Source of the DNA: DATEOR01 sp046734455
GTDB taxonomy: Bacteria; Actinomycetota; Thermoleophilia; Gaiellales; Gaiellaceae
Direction of reading: 5' to 3'
Assembly: GCA_046734455.1 (NCBI GenBank)
Contig: JBKPRJ010000098.1
Span: 1 to 12,775, forward strand
Length of the DNA stretch: 12,775 nt
The notes under the pieces are model-generated. The model ran no database searches, was not told where the DNA came from, and worked only from the letters and a program-made list of their open reading frames with translations. Shown here piece by piece: positions 1-7,096 of this stretch. Positions within the stretch are counted from its first letter, which is position 1. Each line of letters opens with the position of its first letter. A program made the translations under genes and the position numbers.

Positions 1-1
1 A

Positions 2-142
2 ACTCGGCTCGCAATGTGGTACCGAATAGCGATGCTGCGGAGGGGGTCGGTGTTCGCCGCAGTGCTCAAGGCCGACGGCGCCGACGTCAACGGCGCGAGC
101 TGGCCGGCGCCGACGGTCGAGGTGACGCCGGGCGGCGAATAG
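2..142 (+). CDS. C-terminal end of an unidentified protein (partial)
   Basis: An open frame enters from the left edge and stops at TAG 140-142. It gives 46 residues that begin TRLAMWYRIAMLRRG and end in a proline-rich tail, PAPTVEVTPGGE. Third codon positions are nearly all G or C, like the real genes here, and the frame ends 74 bp before a well-marked next start. A hydrophobic stretch followed by a basic patch (YRIAMLRRG) would suit the last helix and cytosolic tail of a transporter, and hydantoinase genes often sit beside nucleobase permeases. That identification is only a guess because too little of the protein is present. The frame itself could be fortuitous in such GC-rich DNA. Confidence 0.4.
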   Translation, partial: TRLAMWYRIAMLRRGSVFAAVLKADGADVNGASWPAPTVEVTPGGE

Positions 143-160
143 CCGAAAGCGAATGCACAC

Positions 161-199
161 GGTGGCCGTCGGAGCGATACTTCGGCGGCCACCCGCTCC
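161..199 (+). promoter_or_regulatory. Competing hairpins in the leader of the hydantoinase gene
   Basis: GGTGGCCG (161-168) is the exact reverse complement of CGGCCACC (186-193). GGAGCG (171-176) is the exact reverse complement of CGCTCC (194-199). The two pairings interlock, so in RNA they would compete or form a strained pseudoknot, because no linker separates the two 3' arms. The second pairing ends one base before the Shine-Dalgarno AGGAGGGG (201-208). This could modulate ribosome access, but short complementary GC stretches arise easily by chance in such DNA. No known riboswitch class is recognised. Confidence 0.2.
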
Positions 200-216
200 A
201 AGGAGGGGAGAGAACG

Positions 217-1626
217 ATGTCCGTTCTGATCAAGGGCGGCCGCGTGATCACGGCCGCGGACGACTACGTCGGAGACGTCTACGTCGAGGGCGAGAGAGTC
301 TCGCTGATCGGCGAGTCGCTCGACGTCGAGGCCGACAAGGTGATCGACGCGAGCGGCAAGTACGTCTTGCCGGGGCTCGTCGACCCGCACACGCATCTCG
401 ACATGCCCTTCGGCGGCACGACCACGATCGACGACGTCGAGTCCGGCCAGATCGCGGCTGCCTTCGGCGGGACGACCTGCCACGTCGACTTCATCATCCA
501 GCCGCAGGGCTCGTCCTTCGCCGACGCGTTCGACGAGTGGCGCTCGAAGGCGAACGGCAAGCAGGTGATCGACATGGGCTACCACATGGCGGTCACCGAT
601 CTCCGTGAGGGCGGCTCCCTGGAGGAGCTCGCCTCGCTCCCCGACCAGGGCATCACCTCCTACAAGCTCTTCATGGCCTACAAGGGCGCGCTCATGGTCG
701 ATGACGAGACGCTCTTCAAGACCATGGAGGTGGCCGCCGAGACCGGCGCGCTCGTCATGGTGCACGCCGAGAACGGCGACGCCATCGACGTGCTCGTCAA
801 GAAGGCGCTCGCCGAGGGGAAGACCGAGCCGAAGTACCACGCGCTCACCCGGCCGCCCGAGACCGAGGGCGAGGCGACGAATCGCGCCATCCAGCTGGCG
901 CGCGTGGCCGGCTGCGCCCTTTACGTCGTGCACGTGTCCTGCCACGAGTCGGTCGAGCCGATTGCGCTCGCCCGTGAGAAGGGCTGGAACGTCTTCGGCG
1001 AGACCTGCACGCAGTACTTCTTCGTCGACTACACGTTCCTCGAGAAGCCGAACTTCGAGGGCGCGAAGTACGTCTACACGCCCCCTCCGCGCGACAAGGC
1101 GAACCAGGAGATCCTGTGGGCCGCGGTCAGAAACGACGTCCTCTCGGCGATCTCGACCGACCACTGCGCGTTTCTCTGGGACGGGCAGAAGACGCTCGGC
1201 AAGGACGACTTCTCGAAGATTCCGAACGGCGGGCCCGGGCTCGAGAACCGACTGCACATGATCCACGAGTTCGGCGTCCGCCAAGGCAGGATCGGCCTCA
1301 ATCGCATGGTCGAGCTCCTCGCGACGAACCCGGCCAAGCTCTTCGGCCTCTATCCGAGGAAGGGCACGATCGCGGTCGGCTCGGACGCGGACATCGTCGT
1401 CTTCGACCCGACGAAGAAGCACACGATCACGGCCGCCACGCAGCACTCGAAGACGGACTACAACCTCTACGAGGGCACCGAGGTCACCGGCACGCCCGAG
1501 ACCGTCCTCCTCCGCGGCAACGTGCTGGTGGAGGGGGGTGAACTGGTCGCCGAGCCGGGGATTGGGCAATTCGTCAAGCGGGCACGCTTCGGAGAGCAAC
1601 TGACCGCGGTCGAGACCGCGGCCTGA
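217..1626 (+). CDS. hydA: Dihydropyrimidinase / D-hydantoinase
   Basis: A 469-residue cytosolic amidohydrolase that opens the cyclic amide ring of dihydropyrimidines or 5-substituted hydantoins to N-carbamoyl amino acids. The set of metal and catalytic residues is visible: H58 and H60 (DPHTHLDMPFGG), K150, the lysine expected to be carboxylated (SYKLFMAYKG), tyrosine Y155, H183 (VHAEN), H239 (VVHVS) and D315 (STDHC). The STDHC and SYKLFMAYKG contexts fit dihydropyrimidinase better than allantoinase. Length is normal for the family. ATG 217 is chosen because AGGAGGGG lies 8 bases upstream and the family-typical first strand (VLIKGGRVI) begins at once; the open frame extends upstream but that part looks non-coding. 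With purine catabolism genes further right, a role in breaking down nucleobases or ureides is plausible, but the substrate cannot be read from sequence. Confidence 0.93.
   Translation: MSVLIKGGRVITAADDYVGDVYVEGERVSLIGESLDVEADKVIDASGKYVLPGLVDPHTHLDMPFGGTTTIDDVESGQIAAAFGGTTCHVDFIIQPQGSSFADAFDEWRSKANGKQVIDMGYHMAVTDLREGGSLEELASLPDQGITSYKLFMAYKGALMVDDETLFKTMEVAAETGALVMVHAENGDAIDVLVKKALAEGKTEPKYHALTRPPETEGEATNRAIQLARVAGCALYVVHVSCHESVEPIALAREKGWNVFGETCTQYFFVDYTFLEKPNFEGAKYVYTPPPRDKANQEILWAAVRNDVLSAISTDHCAFLWDGQKTLGKDDFSKIPNGGPGLENRLHMIHEFGVRQGRIGLNRMVELLATNPAKLFGLYPRKGTIAVGSDADIVVFDPTKKHTITAATQHSKTDYNLYEGTEVTGTPETVLLRGNVLVEGGELVAEPGIGQFVKRARFGEQLTAVETAA
1604..1621 (+). repeat. Perfect inverted repeat at the end of the hydantoinase gene
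   Basis: CCGCGGTC (1604-1611), two bases, then GACCGCGG (1614-1621). The 8-bp arms end three bases before the TGA stop. No T-run follows, so it is not a classical intrinsic terminator. It sits just before the ribosome binding site of the small downstream gene and could protect the upstream message or reduce read-through. It also encodes ordinary residues (TAVETAA), so it may be incidental. Confidence 0.3.
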
Positions 1627-1640
1627 TCAAGGAGGCGGAC

Positions 1641-1811
1641 TTGGCCACACCGGAGCGTCGCTACGGGCCCGGAGCCGGCATCACCCTCGGCGGCATCATC
1701 GTCGTCGTCGGGATCCTCGTGCTCCTCTTCTGGAGCGTGATCCTCGGGATCATCATCATCCTGCTCGGCCTGATCGCGTTCGGGGGGTTTGCGCGAGGCC
1801 GCTGGTATTAA
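1641..1811 (+). CDS. Small hydrophobic membrane protein, function unknown
   Basis: 56 residues. A short charged N-terminus (MATPERRYGPGAG) is followed by about 38 almost uninterrupted hydrophobic residues and a basic end (ARGRWY). The hydrophobic stretch is long enough for a two-helix hairpin turning near the FWS at residues 33-35. The start is TTG, supported by AAGGAGG (1629-1635) five bases upstream. The preceding gene stops 14 bases earlier, so the two are probably co-transcribed. The stop TAA overlaps the fbiC stop on the other strand. Small actinobacterial membrane proteins of this type, often annotated DUF6131-like or hypothetical, are common; no family is claimed here. The clean ribosome site and codon usage make it a believable gene despite its size. 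Confidence 0.7.
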   Translation: MATPERRYGPGAGITLGGIIVVVGILVLLFWSVILGIIIILLGLIAFGGFARGRWY

Positions 1812-4087
1812 CCAACCGCTAGACCTGGCCTGATCAAGCGTTCCGGCCGCTTGAGGCCGGCGTCGTTCACATGCGGGTTGCGCGGCTCGGCAAGCGGCGG
1901 TGCGCCGAAGGAGAGGCGCATCCGCTCCTCGAGGGGAGTCCCGTAGAGGGTCGTCCGCTGCCGCGGCGTGCGGCCGAGGGCGCGGATGGTCTCCTCCATC
2001 CGCTCGGGCGGCATCTCCTGCCCGTGGCCTGCGCCGGCGGCGCGTGAGATCGACTCGTTCATGAGGGTGCCGCCGAGGTCGTTGGCTCCGGCCTCGAGGC
2101 ATGCCCGCGCGCCCGCGGCGCCCATCTTCACCCACGAGGTCTGGATGTTCTCGATGTGTGGGTGGAGGGCGAGCCGCGCGACCGCGTGCATGAGGACGGC
2201 CTCGCGGAAGGTCGGCCCGGGCCGCGCGCCGCCCTTGAGGTAGATCGGCGCCTCCATGTGCACGAAGGGCAGCGGCACGAACTCCGTGAAGCCGCCCGTC
2301 CGGTTCTGCAGCTCGCGGATCGCTACCAGGTGCCTCGCCCAGCTCCGCGGGCCCTCCACCGACCCGAACATGATCGTCGCCGTCGAGCGGAGGCCCGCCT
2401 CGTGCGCCGCCCGGTGCACCTCGAGCCATTGCTCCGTGGTTACCTTGTCCGGGCAGAGGATCCGGCGCACCTCGTCGTCGAGGATCTCGGCGGCGGTGCC
2501 CGGGAGTGAGGCGAGGCCCGCGTCGCGCAGGCGCGTGAGGTAGTCGGCCAGCGGGACCCCGAGCGTTGCGGCGCCTTGCCACACTTCGAGCGCGGAGAAA
2601 GCGTGCACGTGCAGGTCGGGCAGCTCGCGCTTGATCGCCGCGACGATGTCGACGTAGTAGTCGCCGGTGAACGCGGGGTGGATCCCACCCTGCAGGCAGA
2701 CCTCGACGGCGCCGCGCTCCCACGCCTCGCGGCAGCGGCGCACGACCTCGTCGAGCGGGACGAGGTACGGCGCGCCGCGCAGGTTCCCAGCCAGCTTCCC
2801 CTTCGAGAACGCGCAGAAGCCGCAGCGGAAGTAGCAGACGTTGGTGTAGTTGATGTTGCGGGTGACCACGTAGGTGACGTCGTCGCCGCTCGTCTTGCGG
2901 CGCAGATCGTCCGCTGCCGCGAGCACCGCGCCGAGCTCTGGCCCGCGCGCCTGGAAGAGCGCGGTGATCGCGTCCTCGTCGAGCTCATTGCCAGGTAACA
3001 CTGTGGTACTTGCCTGGTGTCGAGGGAGGCTCGGTGGCGGGCTTTCGACGCCGGCCGCCCAGCGATCCTCGCGGGCGAGCCCGTCGGCGTCGGCGTGCTT
3101 CAGGATCTCCTGCGCGATGCGCGGATCGGCCCAGCAGTCGAGGTCGGCGACGTACTCCGGGTAGATCGCGAGCCGCGGCGCGAGTGCGAAGCCCGCCGTC
3201 TCGGTCGCTTCGCGCAGGCGCTCGATCTCCGGCCAGGGCGCCTCGGGGTTCACGTGGTCGAGCGTCACCGGTGAAATGCCGCCCCAGTCGTCGATCCCGG
3301 CGTCGAGGAGGCGCGGGAAGTCGTCGTAAGAGAGGTTCGGCGGCACCTGGACGTGCATCTCGGGCCCGAGCACCTCGCGGGCCGCGCGCGCGGTCCAGAG
3401 AAGGTCCTCGAGCGACGGTTCCGGCGCGTCGGCCATCTTCGTCCCCGGCTTCGCGCGGAAGTTCTGGACGATGACCTCCTGGATGTGCCCGTAGCGCTCG
3501 TGCAGGTCACGGATGGCCGCGAGAGCCTCGAGCCGCTCCTCGCGGGTCTCGCCGATTCCGATGAGGATCCCCGTGGTGAACGGGATCCGGAGCTCGCCGG
3601 CGAGACGGATGGTCTCCAGGCGCCGCTCCGGGACCTTGTCCGGCGAGCCGTAGTGCGGCATGCCCTTTTGCGACAGCCGCGCCGAGGCCGTCTCGAGCAT
3701 GATCCCCTGCGAGGCCGACACCGTCCGCAGCAGCGCAAGCTCGTCGCGCGTCATCACCCCGGGGTTGACGTGGGGGAGGAGGCCCGTCTCGGCGAGGACG
3801 AGCTCGCACATGCGGGCGAGGTACTCGATTGTCGTCTCGCAGCCGAGCGCGGCGAGCTCCTCGCGCGCCGCGCGGTAGCGGAGCTCGGGCTTGTCGCCGA
3901 GGGTGAAGAGCGCCTCGTGGCAGCCGGCCTCCGCGCCCGCTCGCGCGGCCTCGAGCACCTCGTCCGCCCTCATGTAAGCGCGCTCTCCACGGCGCGGGGG
4001 CTGCGCGAACGTGCAGTAGTGGCAGACGTCGCGGCAAAGCTTCGTCAGCGGGATGAAGACCTTCGGCGAGTACGTGATCATCGGCAT
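1808..4087 (-). CDS. fbiC: FbiC, fused CofG/CofH 7,8-didemethyl-8-hydroxy-5-deazariboflavin (FO) synthase
   Basis: A 759-residue fusion of two radical SAM enzymes that condense tyrosine with 5-amino-6-ribitylaminouracil to form FO, the deazaflavin core of coenzyme F420. The CofG half comes first, with iron-sulfur ligands C18, C22 and C25 (CRDVCHYC) after the family start ITYSPKVFIPLTKL. The CofH half carries C418, C422 and C425 (CYFRCGFC) after NINYTNV, then LQGGIHP and the late motif ENIQTSWVKMG. The domain order matches mycobacterial FbiC, but the N-terminus is shorter. Two starts are possible: ATG 4087, with GAGG about ten bases upstream, and ATG 4081, which would give a classic ATGA overlap with the cofC stop. 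The longer one is used. The open frame continues further upstream, but there it reads as arginine-rich shadow of cofC. It follows cofC directly and is probably coupled to it. Confidence 0.95.
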   Translation of the reverse strand: MPMITYSPKVFIPLTKLCRDVCHYCTFAQPPRRGERAYMRADEVLEAARAGAEAGCHEALFTLGDKPELRYRAAREELAALGCETTIEYLARMCELVLAETGLLPHVNPGVMTRDELALLRTVSASQGIMLETASARLSQKGMPHYGSPDKVPERRLETIRLAGELRIPFTTGILIGIGETREERLEALAAIRDLHERYGHIQEVIVQNFRAKPGTKMADAPEPSLEDLLWTARAAREVLGPEMHVQVPPNLSYDDFPRLLDAGIDDWGGISPVTLDHVNPEAPWPEIERLREATETAGFALAPRLAIYPEYVADLDCWADPRIAQEILKHADADGLAREDRWAAGVESPPPSLPRHQASTTVLPGNELDEDAITALFQARGPELGAVLAAADDLRRKTSGDDVTYVVTRNINYTNVCYFRCGFCAFSKGKLAGNLRGAPYLVPLDEVVRRCREAWERGAVEVCLQGGIHPAFTGDYYVDIVAAIKRELPDLHVHAFSALEVWQGAATLGVPLADYLTRLRDAGLASLPGTAAEILDDEVRRILCPDKVTTEQWLEVHRAAHEAGLRSTATIMFGSVEGPRSWARHLVAIRELQNRTGGFTEFVPLPFVHMEAPIYLKGGARPGPTFREAVLMHAVARLALHPHIENIQTSWVKMGAAGARACLEAGANDLGGTLMNESISRAAGAGHGQEMPPERMEETIRALGRTPRQRTTLYGTPLEERMRLSFGAPPLAEPRNPHVNDAGLKRPERLIRPGLAVG

Positions 4088-4632
4088 GCGAGCATCGCCT
4101 CGTAGTCCTCGGGCCTGTCGACGTCGAGGGCGAGCAGGGGATCCTCGACCACCGCGGCCTCGAGGCCGGCCGCGCGTGCCGCGCCGAGTGTCTCCGCGAC
4201 CGGGACTCCGAACGGAGGGAGGAAGCCGTTCACCGTCCGCAGCGCGAGCGCGTTCACCCCGCCGTCGCGCGAAGGGGCGAGGGCGAGCGGCGTGGCGGCC
4301 GCGGCGAGCGCGTCGAGCGACTCCGGGCGGACGAGCGGGCAGTCGGCCATCACGACGAGGGCTCCTTCCCATGCGCGCTCGTCCCGAAGCGCCAGCGCCA
4401 CGGCGTCCGCGTGTCCCGTCCCACGGTCGCGCAGGATCTCGACACCCCCGGGCGCGAAGCTCGGGTCGGGCGTCACGAGTAGCGTTCCGGTAATGCGCTC
4501 CGCCGCGGTGCACGCTCCGAGAACTCGCTCCAGCATGTCGAGTACGAGCTGCGTTCGCTCTTCGGGCTGGAGCAGGGGCGCCAGGCGCGTCTTCGCGCCG
4601 TCGCGGCCCTTCACCGGGACGACCGCCAGCAC
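4078..4632 (-). CDS. cofC: CofC/FbiD, guanylyltransferase making the F420 side-chain donor
   Basis: A 184-residue nucleotidyltransferase that activates phosphoenolpyruvate or 2-phospholactate with GTP to give the donor used by CofD. Visible features: VLAVVPVKGRDGAKTRLAP at the N-terminus (nucleotide-binding region with K14, R16), ADCPL at 96-100, SRDGGVNAL at 121-129 and LALDVDRPEDY at 168-178. D97, D170 and D172 match the magnesium-holding aspartates of the family. The usual F-G-P-G-S stretch that touches the three-carbon substrate is altered here to F-G-V-P-V (141-145). GTG 4632 is chosen because the first conserved strand begins there; upstream the frame is shadow of cofD. No Shine-Dalgarno precedes it, so a leaderless start is possible. 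It is slightly short for the family and overlaps fbiC by ten bases. Confidence 0.9.
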   Translation of the reverse strand: MLAVVPVKGRDGAKTRLAPLLQPEERTQLVLDMLERVLGACTAAERITGTLLVTPDPSFAPGGVEILRDRGTGHADAVALALRDERAWEGALVVMADCPLVRPESLDALAAAATPLALAPSRDGGVNALALRTVNGFLPPFGVPVAETLGAARAAGLEAAVVEDPLLALDVDRPEDYEAMLACR

Positions 4633-4635
4633 GCC

Positions 4636-5544
4636 GTGAGGATAACCGTGCTGGCAGGGGGTCTTGGCGGCTCGCGCTGCGTGCATGCGCTCGCCGGCGC
4701 GGCCGGTGCGGCGAACGTGACCGCGATCGGAAACGTCGGCGACGACCTCGAGATGTGGGGTCAACACGTCTCGCCGGACCTCGACACGATCATGTACACG
4801 CTCGCTGGACTCCTCGACGAGGAGCGCGGCTGGGGCGTGCGCGGCGACACGTACGAGGCAATGGCGGCCGCCGAGCAGGCTGGGAACGAGACGTGGTTCA
4901 CGCTGGGTGACCAGGACGCCGGGCTGCACATGCTGCGCACCCAGATGCTCGGGCGGGGCGAACCGCTTTCCACGGTTACCGGGAGGCTGGCGGAGGGGCT
5001 GGGCGTCGGCGTTCGCCTCATCCCGGCGACGGACGACCGCCTGCGCACGAAAATCCGGACTCCCGAAGGAGAGCTCGACTTCCAGGAGTGGTTCGTGAAG
5101 CGGCGCCACGCGGACCGCGTCGACGGCGTGCGTTTCGAGGGCGCCGGGGACGCGCGCCCGGCTCCCGGCGTGCTTGAGGCGATCGCGGGAGCCGACCTCG
5201 TCGTGATCGCGCCCTCGAACCCGTTCGTCTCGATCCAGCCGATCCTGGCGGTGCCGGGAATCGAGGCCGCCCTCCGCGAAAAGCGCGTCGCGGCGATCTC
5301 GCCGCTCGTCGGTGGGAAGGCGATTCGCGGCCCGCTCGCCGAGATGATGGCGAGCCTCGGCCACGTGCCCGGCGCGGCCGGCGTGCGCGCGCTCTACGGC
5401 GACCTGGTCTCGGTCTTCGTGCTCGACCGCGAGGACGAGGCGCTTGCCGGCGACATCCCCGGGGCGGTCGTCTGCGACACCATTATGGTGTTGCCGGAGC
5501 GGCGCGCAGAGGTCGGCCGCGGGATTCTGGAGGCGATCGGATGA
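4636..5544 (+). CDS. cofD: CofD/FbiA, 2-phospho-L-lactate (or enolpyruvyl) transferase
   Basis: 302 residues, normal family length. It transfers the phospholactyl or phosphoenolpyruvyl group from the CofC product to FO, giving F420-0 or its dehydro form. Motifs in order: AGGLGG (7-12), NVGDD (33-37), DLDT (48-51), FTLGDQD (88-94), DDRLRTKI (133-140), FQEWFVKRR (149-157), APSNPFVSI (192-200) and SPLVGGKAIRGP (222-233). Together these are diagnostic. GTG 4636 keeps the whole first strand (RITVLAGG). A later GTG at 4648 has GAGG six bases upstream but would remove half of that strand. The gene diverges from cofC with only three bases between the two start codons, and its stop overlaps the npdG ATG (ATGA). 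It heads the rightward F420 run. Confidence 0.95.
   Translation: MRITVLAGGLGGSRCVHALAGAAGAANVTAIGNVGDDLEMWGQHVSPDLDTIMYTLAGLLDEERGWGVRGDTYEAMAAAEQAGNETWFTLGDQDAGLHMLRTQMLGRGEPLSTVTGRLAEGLGVGVRLIPATDDRLRTKIRTPEGELDFQEWFVKRRHADRVDGVRFEGAGDARPAPGVLEAIAGADLVVIAPSNPFVSIQPILAVPGIEAALREKRVAAISPLVGGKAIRGPLAEMMASLGHVPGAAGVRALYGDLVSVFVLDREDEALAGDIPGAVVCDTIMVLPERRAEVGRGILEAIG
4639..4644 (-). promoter_or_regulatory. Possible -10 box for a leaderless cofC-fbiC transcript
   Basis: Read leftward, TATCCT fits the actinobacterial TANNNT -10 pattern and is followed by six bases and then the cofC GTG. Transcription would therefore begin at or next to the start codon. This fits the lack of a Shine-Dalgarno before cofC. 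No convincing -35 was found about 17 bases upstream. The hexamer lies inside the first codons of cofD, which diverges from here. Confidence 0.3.
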
Positions 5545-6134
5545 TCGGAATCGTGGGCGGGACCGGCGACTTCGGCCAGGGCCTGGCAGAGCGCCTCCGC
5601 CGGATCGGCGAGGAGGTCGAGCTCGGCTCGCGCACCCCGCACGACGAGTTCGTCTCCAACCGAGACTGCGCGGAGGACGCCGACATCGTCTTCCTCTCCG
5701 TGCCTCCGGCCGGGGTCCGGGACATGTGCCTCAGCCTCGCCGACAATCTCGAGGGCAAGATCGTCGTCAGCGTCGCGAGCCCGATCGTCTTCGAGGACGG
5801 GAAGGCGGGCGCCGCGGTGGGAGACGTCTCCCTCGCCGAGCTGGCGGCGCAGGCCGCCCCCAGGGCACGCGTCGTCGCCGGATTCCACACGGTCAGCGCG
5901 AAGGCGCTCGCCCGCGTGGACGATCCGCTCGACGAGGACGTGATTCTCTGCGGGGACGACGAGGAGGCCAAGGCCGTCGTCGGCGCGCTCGCCGAGCGCC
6001 TCGTCGAAGGCCGTGCGGTGGATGCGGGCCGGCTGGAGGTCGCCCGCTGGCTCGAGCCGCTCACCGCGGTGCTCCTCAACGTGAACCGCCGCTACAAGGT
6101 CTCGAGCGGCGTCCGAGTCACGGGGATCCCGTGA
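5541..6134 (+). CDS. npdG: NpdG-type NADPH:F420 oxidoreductase (FNO)
   Basis: 197 residues. It passes hydride between F420 and NADP, linking the coenzyme made by the neighbouring genes to cell metabolism. The N-terminal dinucleotide fold shows IVGGTGDFGQGLAERL (4-19) and GSR (29-31), whose S and R usually hold the NADP 2'-phosphate. Later come FLSVPP (51-56), VAGFHTVSAKAL (112-123), CGDDEEAK (137-144) and DAGRLEVARWLEPLTAVLLN (161-180). The stretch between GSR and the next strand (ADIVF) is roughly 20 residues shorter than in archaeal FNO, so one helix seems absent or compressed. The start overlaps the cofD stop (ATGA), and its own stop overlaps the corA GTG (GTGA), so translation is probably coupled through all three genes. 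Confidence 0.88.
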   Translation: MIGIVGGTGDFGQGLAERLRRIGEEVELGSRTPHDEFVSNRDCAEDADIVFLSVPPAGVRDMCLSLADNLEGKIVVSVASPIVFEDGKAGAAVGDVSLAELAAQAAPRARVVAGFHTVSAKALARVDDPLDEDVILCGDDEEAKAVVGALAERLVEGRAVDAGRLEVARWLEPLTAVLLNVNRRYKVSSGVRVTGIP

Positions 6135-7096
6135 CGGCCACGCTCCTCGACCGCGACGGCGAGAAGCACGCGAAGGTCGACAGGACGGCGGTCGAGTCGC
6201 GCGTCTCGGCCGGCGAGTTCTTCTGGCTCGACATCGAAGACGCCGAGCCGGACGACTTCGCGCTGCTCCGCGACGTCTTCCGCTTCCATCCGCTCGCGCT
6301 CGAGGACTCGGAGCATTTCGGCCAGCGGCCGAAGCTCGAGGAGTACGACGACTTCGTCTTCTTCGTCGCCTACGGAGCGGCGCCCCCGCCCGACGCCGAC
6401 CGGCTCGTCGAGGTGCACATCTTTTACTCGGAGCGCTACCTCGTCACCGTGCGCCGCGAGCACGCGCCGAGCTGCGAGGCCCTTCGCGAGCGCTACGTGC
6501 GCCAGCCGGGGAAGCTCGAGCGGCCGATCGTCGTCCTCTACCGCCTGCTCGACAGCCTGTCCGACAGCTTCTTCCCCGCCCTCGAGGACTACGACGAGCG
6601 CATCGACGCCGTCGAGGACGACATCTTCCGCGACCCCAGGGACGAGCACCTGCAGGAGATCGTGCGCATGAAGCGGAGCCTGAACCGCCTGCGCCGCGTG
6701 GTCGGGCCGCAGCGGGACGTCGCGAGCCAGCTCTTCGGCGGCGCCGCGGTGCTGCCGGGAAGCGATGCGGAGGCCGAGCGCTACTTCCGCGACATCTTCG
6801 ACCACCTCATCCGCGTCACCGACCTGATCGACAGCTACAAGGACCTGCTCACCGGTGCGACGGACGTCTACCTCTCGATGGTCTCGAACCGGCTCAACCT
6901 CGTCGTCGAGCGGCTCACCGTCCTCTCGACGATCCTCCTCCCGCTCATCGTCCTCACGGGCTTCTTCGGACAGAACTTCGGGTGGATGGTGCGCCACGTC
7001 GGCAGCTGGGAGGCGTTCGTCCTCCTGGGACTCCTGCTGCCGGTGGTCGCAGCCACGCTCCTCGTCTACTACCTGCGCCGGCAGCAGCTGCTCTAG
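6131..7096 (+). CDS. corA: CorA-family divalent metal ion transporter
   Basis: 321 residues. A long acidic cytosolic domain (about 1-260) leads to two closely spaced C-terminal membrane helices (about 263-279 and 293-315), the CorA layout of a homopentameric Mg2+/Co2+/Ni2+ channel. The signature GxN at the end of the first helix reads GQN (280-282, in LTGFFGQNFGWM) rather than the classic GMN. The preceding segment YLSMVSNRLNLVVERLTVLS is also typical. GTG 6131 overlaps the npdG stop, and the gene ends in TAG sharing one base with the cofE GTG. The longer upstream frame is a shadow of npdG. Its place inside an F420 run is unusual. The metal carried cannot be read from sequence; supplying Mg2+ or Mn2+ to the metal-dependent CofC, CofD and CofE is a guess. 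Confidence 0.9.
   Translation: MTATLLDRDGEKHAKVDRTAVESRVSAGEFFWLDIEDAEPDDFALLRDVFRFHPLALEDSEHFGQRPKLEEYDDFVFFVAYGAAPPPDADRLVEVHIFYSERYLVTVRREHAPSCEALRERYVRQPGKLERPIVVLYRLLDSLSDSFFPALEDYDERIDAVEDDIFRDPRDEHLQEIVRMKRSLNRLRRVVGPQRDVASQLFGGAAVLPGSDAEAERYFRDIFDHLIRVTDLIDSYKDLLTGATDVYLSMVSNRLNLVVERLTVLSTILLPLIVLTGFFGQNFGWMVRHVGSWEAFVLLGLLLPVVAATLLVYYLRRQQLL

Noticed and set aside
1620..1838. 12-bp direct repeat GGCCTGATCAAG at 1620-1631 and 1827-1838 flanking the small membrane gene
   Set aside because: A match of this length is expected a few times by chance in a window this size. There are no inverted ends or other signs of insertion.
1467..2723. Leftward open frame overlapping the hydantoinase end and the CofH half of fbiC
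   Set aside because: It is low-complexity Arg/Gly/Asp sequence, out of frame with two confidently identified genes.
4088..4513. Long N-terminal extension of the FbiC reading frame
   Set aside because: It is arginine-, glycine- and proline-rich with no family match and lies in another frame of cofC. FbiC homology begins at ITYSPKVF, and normal overlapping starts exist at 4087 or 4081.
5444..6130. Upstream extension of the corA frame
   Set aside because: It is a basic, low-complexity shadow across cofD and npdG. The GTG at 6131 with a 4-base overlap gives a normal CorA.
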